This document shows, piece by piece, positions 1-14,005 of a stretch of DNA of 64,000 nt. The position numbers were made by a program, and so were the translations under genes. The stretch comes from Streptococcus infantis (lineage in GTDB: Bacteria > Bacillota > Bacilli > Lactobacillales > Streptococcaceae): assembly GCF_000960085.1 (NCBI RefSeq), contig NZ_JYGT01000004.1, positions 62,001-126,000 on the forward strand, in the 5' to 3' direction. The notes below the pieces were generated by a model, which ran no database searches, was not told where the DNA came from, and worked only from the letters and a program-made list of their open reading frames with translations. Numbering within the stretch: the first letter of the stretch is position 1; each line of letters starts with the position of its first letter.

Positions 1-168
1 GAACGTCCACAAACAGAACACCATATCAGTACGACAGCAACTCGCAATATCGCTGCGCAACAAACAAATCTTCCAGCTGATTTGGATCTAAGTCAAGTAA
101 AACGCAATGACTTGTGTCCATGTGGTTCTGGTAAGAAATTTAAAAACTGTCACGGTAAACGACGTTAA
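1..168 (+). CDS. secA: SecA preprotein translocase ATPase, C-terminal end (partial)
   Basis: Only the last 55 residues are in the window. SecA is the ATPase motor that pushes unfolded preproteins through SecYEG. The visible tail has a variable, Gln/Thr-rich linker and then the zinc-binding C-terminal motif [13 protein letters not shown] followed by GKRR and a stop. That Cys-x-Cys-x(8)-Cys-His pattern is characteristic of SecA tails, which bind SecB or the ribosome/lipid. The motif alone also occurs in other SEC-C proteins, but the position directly before the DAHP synthase pair fits the secA neighbourhood known in mitis-group streptococci. The 5' part lies outside the window. Confidence 0.85.
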   Translation, partial: ERPQTEHHISTTATRNIAAQQTNLPADLDLSQVKRNDLCPCGSGKKFKNCHGKRR

Positions 169-182
169 AATTGACTAATTTT

Positions 183-229
183 CAGGCGGATGCCTAGTGA
201 AAACTGAATTTTCGCTTGGCGTCCGTTTG
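183..229 (+). terminator. Long imperfect hairpin after secA
   Basis: Two 21-nt arms (183-203 and 209-229) pair across a 5-nt loop, with several G-U wobbles and few mismatches. The tract after it (TTTGCTTT) is only moderately T-rich, so it may terminate partially. It separates secA from the DAHP synthase genes. Confidence 0.5.
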
Positions 230-248
230 CTTTATAAGGAGATGAATG

Positions 249-1280
249 ATGGTATTTACAGCAAAAAGCCCTAAAATTAATATTGAAGAAGTTCGTAGTT
301 TGTCTAAATTAGAAGGACAAGCGCTGGCCAATAAACAGCAACGCGATCAAGAGCTTGAAGCGATTATTCGTGGTGAAGATCAGCGTATTTTGTTAGTGAT
401 TGGTCCTTGTTCATCTGATAATGAAGAAGCAGTTCTCGAGTATGCCAAGCGATTGGCAAAACTGCAAGAAGAAGTCAAAGACCGCGTCTTTATGGTGATG
501 CGTGTCTATACTGCTAAACCACGTACTAATGGTGATGGCTATAAGGGTTTGATTCACCAACCAAATGCCAAAGAAGCACCTAGCCTCATCAATGGGATCA
601 AGGCAGTTCGTCATTTGCATTATCGTGTTATTTCTGAAACAGGAATGACGACAGCAGATGAAATGTTGTACCCAGAAAACCTTCCTTTGGTAGATGACTT
701 GATTTCTTATATGGCAGTTGGAGCTCGTTCGGTTGAAGACCAACAACACCGTTTTGTAGCCAGTGGAGCAGATTTCCCAACAGGATTTAAAAATCCAACA
801 TCAGGAAATCTCAATGTTATGTTCAACGGTATTTATGCGGCTCAAAATAAACAGAGTTTCCTTTTCCTAGGGAAAGAAGTCGAAACTACAGGGAACCCTC
901 TAGCGCATGCTATTCTCCGTGGTGCCCTCAATGAATACGGGAAAAACATTCCGAACTATTACTACGATAATTTAATGGATACTATTGCCCAGTATGAAAA
1001 GATGGGACTTGAAAATCCATTTATCATCATTGATACCAACCATGATAACTCAGGGAAACAGTACATGGAACAAATTCGTATCGTACGTCAAACTTTGATT
1101 AACCGCGATTGGAATGAAAAGATTAAAAAACATGTTCGTGGCTTCATAATTGAGTCTTATCTAGAAGATGGTCGTCAAAATGAACCAGAGGTCTTTGGAA
1201 AATCTATCACTGACCCATGTCTTGGATGGGAAAATACTGAAGCTCTTGTTCGTGAAATCTACCAAAGACTAGGAGAATAA
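249..1280 (+). CDS. aroG: DAHP synthase, class I (first of two tandem copies)
   Basis: Condenses phosphoenolpyruvate with erythrose-4-phosphate to DAHP, the first step of the shikimate pathway to aromatic amino acids, in the cytoplasm. The 343-residue protein has the class I signatures GPCSSDN near residue 58, KPRTNGDGYKGL near 90 and the C-terminal IDTNHDNSGKQY, as expected for the metal- and PEP-binding barrel. Two ATGs are adjacent (246 and 249). The second sits 7 nt behind AAGGAG (236-241) and its product begins MVFTAKSP, so 249 is preferred. It is separated from the second copy by one nucleotide, so the two are co-transcribed and probably translationally coupled. aroF is an equally reasonable name. 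Confidence 0.93.
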   Translation: MVFTAKSPKINIEEVRSLSKLEGQALANKQQRDQELEAIIRGEDQRILLVIGPCSSDNEEAVLEYAKRLAKLQEEVKDRVFMVMRVYTAKPRTNGDGYKGLIHQPNAKEAPSLINGIKAVRHLHYRVISETGMTTADEMLYPENLPLVDDLISYMAVGARSVEDQQHRFVASGADFPTGFKNPTSGNLNVMFNGIYAAQNKQSFLFLGKEVETTGNPLAHAILRGALNEYGKNIPNYYYDNLMDTIAQYEKMGLENPFIIIDTNHDNSGKQYMEQIRIVRQTLINRDWNEKIKKHVRGFIIESYLEDGRQNEPEVFGKSITDPCLGWENTEALVREIYQRLGE

Positions 1281-1281
1281 T

Positions 1282-2313
1282 ATGGCATTTATCGAGAAGG
1301 GTCAAGAAATCGATATTGAAGCGATTAAGGCGGAAACACAGCTATCTGCAGAAACATTGCAACATAAGGAAAGTCGTGACCAGGAACTAGCAGACATCCT
1401 TTCAGGAAAGGATGACCGCATCTTGTTGGTCATTGGGCCTTGTTCGTCTGATAATGAAGAAGCAGTGCTTGAATATGCTCGTCGTTTGGCAGACTTGCAG
1501 AAAAAAGTAGCCGATAAGATTTTCATGGTCATGCGTGTTTACACAGCTAAGCCACGAACCAATGGAGATGGCTACAAGGGCTTGGTTCATCAGCCAGATA
1601 CTTCGAAGGCTCCAAGCTTGATTAATGGTTTGCAGGCAGTTCGTCAACTTCATTATCGAGTGATTACAGAAACTGGATTGACCACAGCGGATGAAATGCT
1701 TTATCCGGCTAATCTCGTCTTAGTTGATGACTTGGTGAGTTACCATGCAGTGGGTGCGCGTTCAGTAGAAGACCAAGAGCACCGTTTTGTAGCTTCAGGA
1801 ATCGATGCACCAGTGGGAATGAAGAATCCAACCTCTGGAAATCTGTCTGTTATGTTTAATGCTATTTATGCTGCACAAAACAAACAAACCTTTCTCTTTC
1901 ACGGCCAAGAAGTTGAAACTTCAGGAAATCCCTTGGCTCACGTAATCTTACGTGGAGCTATGAATGAATATGGGAAGAATGAGCCAAACTTCTACTATGA
2001 AACTCTTTTAGATGCTATTGGACGTTACGAGTCTATGGGGCTTGAAAATCCTTTTATCATGATTGATACCAACCATGATAATTCAGGGAAACAATATATG
2101 GAGCAAGTTCGAATTGTTCGCCAATCTTTGCTCAATCGTGACTGGAATGAAAAAATAAAGAAGACAGTTCGAGGCTTCATGATTGAGTCTTACTTGGCAG
2201 ATGGTCGACAAAATCAACCAGAAATTTTTGGCTGCTCTATTACAGACCCATGTTTAGGATGGGAAAATACAGTAGCCCTGGTAGAAGAAATCTATTCTAC
2301 CTTAACAAAATAA
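1282..2313 (+). CDS. aroF: DAHP synthase, class I (second tandem copy)
   Basis: A 343-residue paralogue of the upstream gene, collinear along its whole length with the same motifs (GPCSSDN, KPRTNGDGYKGL, IDTNHDNSGKQY). It starts one nucleotide after the first copy's stop, and its ribosome-binding site (AGGAG) lies inside the end of that gene. Two isozymes usually mean different feedback inhibition by aromatic amino acids, but which is Tyr- or Phe-sensitive cannot be told from sequence. The pair is a known arrangement in mitis-group streptococci. The two copies differ throughout the N-terminal 50 residues, where feedback sensing is commonly located. Confidence 0.93.
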   Translation: MAFIEKGQEIDIEAIKAETQLSAETLQHKESRDQELADILSGKDDRILLVIGPCSSDNEEAVLEYARRLADLQKKVADKIFMVMRVYTAKPRTNGDGYKGLVHQPDTSKAPSLINGLQAVRQLHYRVITETGLTTADEMLYPANLVLVDDLVSYHAVGARSVEDQEHRFVASGIDAPVGMKNPTSGNLSVMFNAIYAAQNKQTFLFHGQEVETSGNPLAHVILRGAMNEYGKNEPNFYYETLLDAIGRYESMGLENPFIMIDTNHDNSGKQYMEQVRIVRQSLLNRDWNEKIKKTVRGFMIESYLADGRQNQPEIFGCSITDPCLGWENTVALVEEIYSTLTK

Positions 2314-2324
2314 GTGAAAAGGAT

Positions 2325-2351
2325 GGAGTTGGGGGTATCTCAACTCCTTTT
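2325..2351 (+). terminator. Hairpin between DAHP synthase and acpS
   Basis: GGAGTTG (2325-2331) pairs with CAACTCC (2341-2347), followed by TTTT. It is short and lies just before the acpS start, so it could be a weak terminator or attenuator. Confidence 0.5.
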
Positions 2352-2358
2352 GAGAAAA

Positions 2359-2721
2359 ATGATAGTTGGACACGGAATTGATATTGAAGAATTAGCATCA
2401 ATACAAAATGCAGTTGAAAAAAGAAAAGGTTTTGCCCAGCGTGTCTTGACAGACAAGGAAATGGAGCGCTTTTCCAGTCTCAAAGGTCGCAGACAGGTCG
2501 AGTATTTGGCTGGTCGTTGGTCAGCTAAAGAGGCTTTCTCAAAGGCTATGGGAACGGGAATTGGGAAGCTGGGCTTTCAAGACTTGGAAATCTTGAACAA
2601 TGAAAGAGGAGCTCCCTACTTCAGCAAATCCCCGTTTTCAGGAAAAGTTTGGCTATCAATCAGCCATACAGATCAGTTTGTGACAGCTAGTGTTATTTTG
2701 GAGGAGAATCATGAAAACTAG
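2359..2721 (+). CDS. acpS: Holo-[acyl-carrier-protein] synthase
   Basis: Transfers 4'-phosphopantetheine from CoA to apo-ACP, activating fatty-acid synthesis. The 120-residue protein begins [12 protein letters not shown], with the Mg-binding Asp of GIDI, and carries the second signature [10 protein letters not shown] near residue 57. Length matches the AcpS family. An upstream in-frame ATG at 2314 would add 15 residues that run through the hairpin at 2325-2351, so 2359 is chosen. It overlaps the alr start by 11 nt, which argues for coupled translation; acpS-alr-recG is a conserved block in streptococci. Confidence 0.93.
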   Translation: MIVGHGIDIEELASIQNAVEKRKGFAQRVLTDKEMERFSSLKGRRQVEYLAGRWSAKEAFSKAMGTGIGKLGFQDLEILNNERGAPYFSKSPFSGKVWLSISHTDQFVTASVILEENHEN

Positions 2722-3814
2722 TCCACATAGACCAACCAAAGCCCTCATCGATCTGGGTGCTATCCGCTACAATATCCAACAAATGGGAGCGCACATTCCC
2801 AAAGATACCCTCAAATGGGCAGTTGTAAAAGCCAATGCCTACGGACACGGAGCGGTAGCTGTTGCGACGGCTATCCAGGATGACGTCGATGGTTTTTGCG
2901 TTTCTAATATCGATGAAGCCATTGAACTTCGTCAGGCAGGAATTTCTAAGAAGATTCTTATTTTAGGAGTATCTGAGGTTGAATCTCTTTCATTGGCTAA
3001 GGAGTATTCCATTACCTTAACAGTGGCAGGATTGGAATGGATCCAGAAACTCATAGCTACAGAGCCAGACTTATCAGGTTTAACCGTTCATCTTAAAATT
3101 GACTCAGGTATGGGACGAATTGGTTTTAGAAGAACTGGTGAGGCAGCACAAGCTCAAGCTTTACTCAAGGAACATGGGGCTAATGTTGAAGGGATCTTTA
3201 CCCATTTTGCAACTGCTGATGAAGAGTCGGATAGTTACTTTAATCAACAGTTAGAATGCTTTAAGGGAATCCTAGCTGACTTGCAAGAAGTACCAGAACT
3301 AGTCCATGCGAGTAACTCTGCGACTACTCTATGGCATGCGGAAACGATTTTTAATGCAGTTCGTATGGGAGATTCTATGTATGGTCTCAATCCAAGCGGA
3401 CAAGTTTTGGAGTTGCCTTATGAACTAAAACCAGCCTTGACCTTAGAAACTGCTATTATTCATGTTAAAACAGTCCCAGCTGGGGCTTGCATGGGCTACG
3501 GAGCGACCTATCAGGCAGACAGTGAGCAAGTCATTGCTACTTTGCCAATCGGTTATGCGGATGGTTGGACACGAGATATGCAGAATTTCTCAGTGCTGGT
3601 GGATGGACAATTGTGCCCTATTGTAGGGCGAGTATCTATGGACCAAATCACGATTCGTTTGCCTAAGCTGTATCCATTGGGGACCAAGGTAACTTTGATT
3701 GGCTCAAACGGTGACAAGGAGATTACTGCAACAGATGTAGCAGTCTACAGAGGGACGATTAATTATGAGGTGGTTTGCCTCCTTAGTGATCGAGTTCCGA
3801 GAGAATATCATTAA
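2711..3814 (+). CDS. alr: Alanine racemase
   Basis: PLP enzyme interconverting L- and D-alanine, supplying D-Ala for peptidoglycan and teichoic acids; the ddl and murF products encoded further along use the same pool. The 367-residue protein has the PLP-lysine motif [12 protein letters not shown] near residue 37, the Tyr-containing GYGATY and the C-terminal GRVSMDQ. The start at 2711 follows GGAGGAGA closely and gives the usual N-terminus ([15 protein letters not shown]); a start at 2690 would add residues read from inside acpS. It overlaps the acpS end. Confidence 0.95.
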   Translation: MKTSPHRPTKALIDLGAIRYNIQQMGAHIPKDTLKWAVVKANAYGHGAVAVATAIQDDVDGFCVSNIDEAIELRQAGISKKILILGVSEVESLSLAKEYSITLTVAGLEWIQKLIATEPDLSGLTVHLKIDSGMGRIGFRRTGEAAQAQALLKEHGANVEGIFTHFATADEESDSYFNQQLECFKGILADLQEVPELVHASNSATTLWHAETIFNAVRMGDSMYGLNPSGQVLELPYELKPALTLETAIIHVKTVPAGACMGYGATYQADSEQVIATLPIGYADGWTRDMQNFSVLVDGQLCPIVGRVSMDQITIRLPKLYPLGTKVTLIGSNGDKEITATDVAVYRGTINYEVVCLLSDRVPREYH

Positions 3815-3838
3815 GAAACAAAAGGAAAGGATAGGAGC

Positions 3839-5854
3839 ATGAATTTACATCAACCCTTGCATGTCTTGCCTGGCGTGGGACCAAAATCAGCAGAGAAATA
3901 TGCCAAACTAGGAATTGAAAACCTGCAAGATCTCTTGCTCTACTTTCCTTTCCGTTATGAAGATTTTAAAACCAAGCAGGTGCTAGAACTAGAAGATGGC
4001 GAGAAAGCAGTTCTGTCTGGTCAGGTGGTGACGCCAGCTAGTGTTCAATATTATGGTTTTAAGCGCAATCGCCTACGTTTTAGTCTTAAGCAGGGTGAGG
4101 TTGTGTTCGCGGTGAACTTCTTTAACCAACCTTACTTAGCAGATAAGATCGAGCTAGGAGCGACTTTAGCAGTCTTTGGCAAGTGGGATCGTGCCAAGGC
4201 AAGTCTCACTGGTATGAAGGTTTTAGCCCAAGTCGAGGACGACCTTCAACCTGTTTATCGTTTGGCGCAAGGAGTTAGTCAAGCAGGCCTTGTTAAAGTC
4301 ATTAAAACCGCCTTTGATCAGGGACTAGATCTCTTGATAGAGGAAAATCTCCCTCAGTCCTTGCTAGACAAATACAAACTCATGCCCCGTAGTCAAGCTG
4401 TTCGTGCCATGCACTTCCCTAAGGATTTGGCAGAATACAAACAGGCCCTCCGTCGAATCAAGTTTGAGGAACTCTTTTATTTCCAAATGCAATTACAGAC
4501 CCTCAAGTCTGAAAATAAGGTTCATGGAAGTGGTCTAGTCTTGAATTGGTCGCAAGAAAAACTAAGGACGGTAAAAGAAAAGTTGCCTTTTGCCTTGACC
4601 CAAGCCCAAGAAAAGAGCCTGCAAGAGATCATAACAGATATGAAGTCGGACCATCACATGAATCGACTCTTACAAGGGGACGTTGGTAGTGGGAAGACAG
4701 TGGTTGCAGGTCTAGCGATGTACGCAGCCGTAACGGCAGGGTATCAGGCTGCCCTCATGGTTCCGACCGAGATCCTTGCAGAGCAACATTTTGAAAGTCT
4801 AGAGAGTCTCTTTCCTGAGTTGAAACTAGCTCTTCTAACAGGCTCGCTGAAAGCTGCTGAAAAGCGCACGGTTTTGGAAACTATTACTAAGGGCGAGGTT
4901 GATGTAATCATCGGTACCCATGCCCTTATACAGGATGGGGTGGACTATGCTAAACTCGGTTTGATTATCATCGATGAGCAGCACCGTTTTGGTGTGGGGC
5001 AAAGGCGTATTTTACGTGAAAAAGGAGAAAATCCAGATGTCCTCATGATGACGGCAACTCCGATTCCACGAACCTTAGCCATCACAGCCTTTGGAGATAT
5101 GGATGTTTCCATTATTGACCAGATGCCAGCTGGACGTAAACCCATCGTGACACGTTGGATCAAGCATGAGCAATTACCCCAGGTTTTGACTTGGTTGGAA
5201 GGTGAGATTCAAAAAGGTTCTCAAGCCTATGTTATTTCGCCCTTGATTGAAGAATCTGAAGCCTTGGACCTTAAAAATGCCATTGCTCTATCAGAAGAGT
5301 TAACAGCTCATTTTGCAGGGAAAGCAAAAGTTGCCCTCTTACACGGTAAGATGAAGAGTGATGAAAAAGACCAGATTATGCAGGAATTCAAGGAAAGAAA
5401 GACAGACATCTTGGTTTCTACGACAGTTATCGAGGTCGGGGTTAATGTTCCCAATGCAACAGTCATGATTATCATGGATGCTGATCGCTTTGGGCTTAGT
5501 CAACTTCATCAACTTAGAGGTCGTGTCGGTCGTGGGGACAAGCAGTCCTACGCAGTTCTAGTTGCCAATCCAAAAACTGATTCTGGGAAAGACCGCATGC
5601 GTATCATGACAGAAACGACCAATGGTTTTGTCCTTGCGGAGGAAGATTTGAAAATGCGAGGCTCTGGAGAAATCTTTGGGACCAAACAGTCGGGTCTACC
5701 AGAGTTTCATGTGGCCGATATTATTGAAGACTTCCCGATTTTAGAAGAAGCTAGAAAGGTAGCCAGCTATATCAGCTCCCTCCCTAACTGGCAAGAGAAC
5801 CCGGAGTGGCACATGATTGCCTTGCATCTAGAGAAAAAAGACTTCCTGGATTAA
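3839..5854 (+). CDS. recG: ATP-dependent DNA helicase RecG
   Basis: Branched-DNA helicase that regresses stalled forks and processes recombination intermediates. The 671-residue protein has the N-terminal wedge/OB region (about 1-230), Walker A GDVGSGKT near residue 281, the motif II variant DEQHRFGVGQR, motif III TATPIPRT, and the C-terminal helicase motifs GRVGRGD. This order and length are typical of RecG. It lies 24 nt after alr, behind a GGA-type Shine-Dalgarno, probably in the same operon. Confidence 0.95.
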   Translation: MNLHQPLHVLPGVGPKSAEKYAKLGIENLQDLLLYFPFRYEDFKTKQVLELEDGEKAVLSGQVVTPASVQYYGFKRNRLRFSLKQGEVVFAVNFFNQPYLADKIELGATLAVFGKWDRAKASLTGMKVLAQVEDDLQPVYRLAQGVSQAGLVKVIKTAFDQGLDLLIEENLPQSLLDKYKLMPRSQAVRAMHFPKDLAEYKQALRRIKFEELFYFQMQLQTLKSENKVHGSGLVLNWSQEKLRTVKEKLPFALTQAQEKSLQEIITDMKSDHHMNRLLQGDVGSGKTVVAGLAMYAAVTAGYQAALMVPTEILAEQHFESLESLFPELKLALLTGSLKAAEKRTVLETITKGEVDVIIGTHALIQDGVDYAKLGLIIIDEQHRFGVGQRRILREKGENPDVLMMTATPIPRTLAITAFGDMDVSIIDQMPAGRKPIVTRWIKHEQLPQVLTWLEGEIQKGSQAYVISPLIEESEALDLKNAIALSEELTAHFAGKAKVALLHGKMKSDEKDQIMQEFKERKTDILVSTTVIEVGVNVPNATVMIIMDADRFGLSQLHQLRGRVGRGDKQSYAVLVANPKTDSGKDRMRIMTETTNGFVLAEEDLKMRGSGEIFGTKQSGLPEFHVADIIEDFPILEEARKVASYISSLPNWQENPEWHMIALHLEKKDFLD

Positions 5855-6003
5855 GCTTTTTCTAAGAAAAATATAAGTTTGCTTTTAGGATTGTTATCTA
5901 TACTAGAGTCATCAAAAAGAAACGAGGACTCTCTCATGACCATTAAAGTAAACTATCAAAAAACATTTTAAAAGGAAACTCAACCTTCTCCTAAATACTA
6001 AGA

Positions 6004-6026
6004 AAAGAGCGAAATCGCTCTTTTTT
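6004..6026 (+). terminator. Rho-independent terminator upstream of axe1
   Basis: AAAGAGCG (6004-6011), loop AAAT, CGCTCTTT (6016-6023), then a T run. It closes the recG transcription unit and insulates the sialic-acid locus. Confidence 0.85.
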
Positions 6027-6034
6027 ATTTTTTT

Positions 6035-6048
6035 TAAAACTACTTTCA
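6035..6048. promoter_or_regulatory. Candidate NanR (RpiR-type) operator, site 1
   Basis: TAAAACTACTTTCA differs at one position from the palindrome TGAAACTACTTTCA found exactly at 11528 and 17081. It lies upstream of axe1. Assignment to the RpiR regulator encoded at 21456-22307 is inference from shared location in the sialic-acid locus. Confidence 0.55.
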
Positions 6049-6134
6049 GAGGGATTCTTGCAGGGGTCAGACATTAAATCCACTTTCCGTTTCCCTTTCT
6101 TTCTTGCATTGCTTCTCCATATGTGCTACAGTTA

Positions 6135-6148
6135 TGATAACGGTTACA
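6135..6148 (+). promoter_or_regulatory. Candidate cre (CcpA) site before axe1
   Basis: TGATAACGGTTACA fits the catabolite-responsive consensus TGWNANCGNTNNCA with a CG centre. It lies 17 nt upstream of the axe1 start, a position that would block transcription in glucose. Confidence 0.55.
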
Positions 6149-6165
6149 AAATAAAGGAGAATTCT

Positions 6166-7149
6166 ATGAGAAATACAGCATTAGTAGAAGAAATGAAAAC
6201 ATATAAAGGAAGAGATGAAGTTCCTCAAGATTTTGATGCTTTTTGGGATGGTGAGATTGACAAGGTTTCGGTCTTACCTGAATACCAACTAGAGGAACGT
6301 AATTTTCATATTCCAAATGTGAAGTGCTATGAGTTAACCTTTAAAGGTACACGTGATGGTCTCGTTTATGCGCGTGTAGTTTTACCAAAATCAGAAGAGA
6401 GAGTGCCTGTCATTTTCCACTTTCATGGCTATATGGGACGTTGTTGGGATTGGACAGATATGCTAGCCTTTACCGTCGCTGGTTATGGTGTTGTATCGAT
6501 GGATGTTCGTGGGCAATCCGGTTACTCACAAGATGGTTTGCGCTCACCACTTGGCAATACAGTAAAAGGCCATATCATTCGTGGTGCAGTAGAAGGAAAA
6601 GAGCAACTATTCTACAAAGATGTCTATCTAGATATTTATCAATTGGTTGAAATTGTAGCTAGTCTGCCTCAAGTAGATGAAGAGCAGTTGGCTAGTTACG
6701 GAGCTTCACAAGGTGGAGCGCTGGCTTTAGTGGCTGCAGGGCTCAATTCACGTATCAAACGAACTGTGGCTATCTATCCGTTCTTATCTGATTTTAGACG
6801 CGTATTAGAGATTGGAAATACCAGTGAAGCTTACGACGAGCTCTTCCGTTACTTTAAGTTCCATGATCCATTCCATGAAACAGAAGAACAAATCATGGAG
6901 ACGCTTAGCTATATCGATGTGAAAAATCTTGCCCATCGAATCAAAGGTGAGGTGAGAATGATTACGGGTCTTGATGATGATGTCTGTTACCCAATCACCC
7001 AGTTTGCTATCTACAATCGTTTAACCTGCGAAAAGAGCTATCGTATCATGCCGGAATATGCTCATGAAGCCATGAATGTCCATGTCAATGATCAGGTATA
7101 CAATTGGTTATGTGGTAGTGAAATTCCCTTTACCTATGTTTGCCAGTAA
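6166..7149 (+). CDS. axe1: Acetylxylan esterase / CE7 carbohydrate deacetylase
   Basis: Alpha/beta-hydrolase of carbohydrate esterase family 7, which removes O-acetyl groups from acetylated sugars. The 327-residue protein has the oxyanion-side motif FHFHGYMGRCWDW, the nucleophile motif GASQGGAL, catalytic Asp in GLDDDVCYP and catalytic His in YAHEAMN, all in CE7 order. The start at 6166 follows AAAGGAG (6153-6159); upstream in-frame sequence runs through the cre site. No signal peptide, so cytoplasmic. Next to nanA it plausibly de-O-acetylates imported sialic acids or glycans; substrate is inferred, not read. Confidence 0.88.
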   Translation: MRNTALVEEMKTYKGRDEVPQDFDAFWDGEIDKVSVLPEYQLEERNFHIPNVKCYELTFKGTRDGLVYARVVLPKSEERVPVIFHFHGYMGRCWDWTDMLAFTVAGYGVVSMDVRGQSGYSQDGLRSPLGNTVKGHIIRGAVEGKEQLFYKDVYLDIYQLVEIVASLPQVDEEQLASYGASQGGALALVAAGLNSRIKRTVAIYPFLSDFRRVLEIGNTSEAYDELFRYFKFHDPFHETEEQIMETLSYIDVKNLAHRIKGEVRMITGLDDDVCYPITQFAIYNRLTCEKSYRIMPEYAHEAMNVHVNDQVYNWLCGSEIPFTYVCQ

Positions 7150-7162
7150 AAGTTTGTGAGAT

Positions 7163-7189
7163 GAGCCTTGCCAAAGCAGGGCTCTTTTT
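7163..7189 (+). terminator. Terminator after axe1
   Basis: GAGCCTTGC pairs with GCAGGGCTC (one wobble) across CAAA, then TTTTT. Confidence 0.85.
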
Positions 7190-7201
7190 GTGACAAAGCT
7201 C

Positions 7202-7215
7202 AGAAAGTAGTTTCA
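7202..7215. promoter_or_regulatory. Candidate NanR operator, site 2 (upstream of nanA)
   Basis: AGAAAGTAGTTTCA is the palindrome TGAAAGTAGTTTCA with one mismatch, in the long nanA leader. Confidence 0.55.
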
Positions 7216-7327
7216 ATTACTTCGAAGTCTAGAAACATATTGGGAAGTAAAATCTATTATATAGCAATACTCAAAAAGTAACATCTTTATTATATAATAA
7301 AGGTAAGATAAAATTTGAAAGGAGAAA

Positions 7328-7402
7328 ATGGTCATCTTTTTGCAGCCAGAAAGAATGATAGACGCATCTAAAATCAAAAAGAATGGGAGACCATTCGATT
7401 GA
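7328..7402 (+). CDS. Possible 24-residue leader peptide upstream of nanA
   Basis: An ATG 3 nt after AAAGGAGAA opens a 24-codon frame (begins MVIFLQPERM, ends GRPFD). It sits between the NanR-type site and the cre site of nanA. The ATG is immediately preceded by AAA and the frame contains a short inverted repeat pair (AATGGTC at 7326-7332, GACCATT at 7387-7393), so the region may be a structured leader rather than a gene. No recognisable family. Start and existence are uncertain; the good Shine-Dalgarno is the main support. Confidence 0.35.
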   Translation: MVIFLQPERMIDASKIKKNGRPFD

Positions 7403-7441
7403 TACTTTTAACTTTCGATGTAGGAGAGTTAAAAATTTTAA

Positions 7442-11377
<3,936 letters not shown>

Positions 11378-11421
11378 TCTACTATTAAATCTTAAAGATA
11401 TCTAAGAAAAATAGTGAAATT

Positions 11422-11459
11422 GAAAGAGTCTGTGACGGTGATTTGTTACAGACTCTTTC
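11422..11459 (+). terminator. Terminator after nanA
   Basis: GAAAGAGTCTGT (11422-11433) and ACAGACTCTTTC (11448-11459) form a perfect 12-bp stem, followed by GTTTAT. Confidence 0.8.
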
Positions 11460-11527
11460 GTTTATAGAAAGCATAGAAAGTGCTGGAATAGCTAGAGCGA
11501 AGATGATTCGAGTGGAAAGCTCCCCTC

Positions 11528-11541
11528 TGAAACTACTTTCA
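11528..11541. promoter_or_regulatory. Candidate NanR operator, site 3 (upstream of nanE)
   Basis: Exact TGAAACTACTTTCA palindrome, 57 nt upstream of the nanE -35 element. Identical to the site at 17081. Confidence 0.6.
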
Positions 11542-11597
11542 GCAGAATCTGTTTCATAAAATTGTTTTGAAACTTCAATCTATTCTAGTACAAGTTA

Positions 11598-11626
11598 TTG
11601 AAAGCGCTTTAAAAATGATATATAAT
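11598..11626 (+). promoter_or_regulatory. nanE promoter with overlapping cre
   Basis: -35 TTGAAA (11598-11603), 17-bp spacer, -10 TATAAT (11621-11626). The cre TTGAAAGCGCTTTAAA (11598-11613) covers the -35 box, so CcpA binding should block RNA polymerase directly. Confidence 0.75.
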
Positions 11627-11660
11627 AGGCTCATAAGAAAAAAGAAAAGGAGGAAAGTAG

Positions 11661-12359
11661 ATGCCACAAATCACTAAAGAGGCTTTGATTGAGCAGATTA
11701 AAGATGGAATCATCGTTTCTTGTCAGGCACTTCCTCACGAACCGCTTTATACAGAAGCGGGAGGTGTTATGCCCTTGCTAGCCAAAGCAGCTGAGCAAGG
11801 TGGAGCAGTGGGTATCCGAGCAAATAGTGTTCGTGATATTAAGGAAATTAAAGAGGTCACAAACCTTCCGATTATCGGAATTATCAAACGTGATTATCCG
11901 CCACAGGAACCATTCATCACAGCCACTATGAAAGAGGTTGATGAATTAGCGGCTCTAGACATTGAGGTTATCGCTCTTGATTGTACCAAGAGAGAACGCT
12001 ATGATGGTTTAGACATTCAAGAATTTATCCGTCAAATCAAAGAAAAATATCCAAATCAATTGTTGATGGCTGATACAAGTACCTTTGAAGAAGGTCTTAC
12101 AGCAGTTGAAGCTGGAATTGACTTTGTTGGAACAACCTTGTCAGGTTACACATCTTACAGTCCAAAAGTTGATGGCCCAGACTTTGAATTGATTAAGAAA
12201 CTTTGCGATGCAGGAGTAGATGTTATCGCAGAAGGTAAGATTCATACACCAGAACAAGCTAAGCAGATCCTAGGTTACGGAGTGCGAGGTATCGTAGTTG
12301 GTGGCGCTATTACTAGACCAAAAGAGATTACGGAACGATTTGTTGCGGGTCTCAAATAA
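11661..12359 (+). CDS. nanE: N-acetylmannosamine-6-phosphate 2-epimerase
   Basis: Converts ManNAc-6-P to GlcNAc-6-P, the last dedicated step of sialic-acid catabolism, after the lyase and kinase encoded further downstream. The 232-residue TIM-barrel protein shows the NanE signatures [10 protein letters not shown]-like ([12 protein letters not shown]), [19 protein letters not shown] and [16 protein letters not shown]. Length fits the family. It starts behind AAAGGAGGAAAG and a good promoter, and leads the run nanE-satABC-nanQ-DUF624. Cytoplasmic. Confidence 0.95.
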   Translation: MPQITKEALIEQIKDGIIVSCQALPHEPLYTEAGGVMPLLAKAAEQGGAVGIRANSVRDIKEIKEVTNLPIIGIIKRDYPPQEPFITATMKEVDELAALDIEVIALDCTKRERYDGLDIQEFIRQIKEKYPNQLLMADTSTFEEGLTAVEAGIDFVGTTLSGYTSYSPKVDGPDFELIKKLCDAGVDVIAEGKIHTPEQAKQILGYGVRGIVVGGAITRPKEITERFVAGLK

Positions 12360-12400
12360 GACAATTAAAACACGAGGAGAGTGGTTGATTCGCAAAATAA

Positions 12401-13792
<1,392 letters not shown>

Positions 13793-13816
13793 TAAGTCCT
13801 AAATAAAAACTGAAAT

Positions 13817-13857
13817 CCCCCCTTTTCCCTGTGCATATCTGTGTACGAAAAGGGGGG
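13817..13857 (+). terminator. Intercistronic GC-rich hairpin between satA and satB
   Basis: CCCCCCTTTT (13817-13826) pairs with AAAAGGGGGG (13848-13857). There is no long T run, so it likely works as an mRNA stabiliser or partial attenuator rather than a full terminator. Confidence 0.65.
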
Positions 13858-14005
13858 CATTTGTTTAAAAATATAAGCAACTGACAGGTCAAAATTAAAA
13901 TGAAGTTCTTACATTAGCTAATCTTTAAAAGAATTTCATTTTGATTTTAGATCAATGTCAGATGATAGTCAAAAAACAAAACTATTTGAAAGTGAGGTGC
14001 CAATT

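Larger units (their letters stand above)
5855..6165 (+). other. recG-axe1 intergenic region
   Basis: This 311-bp gap holds a possible minute ORF at 5937-5972 (11 codons, MTIKVNYQKTF, RBS-like GAGGA upstream), a terminator, a NanR-type palindrome and a cre site (entered separately). The small ORF could be a degraded gene start; nothing else coding is seen. Confidence 0.5.
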
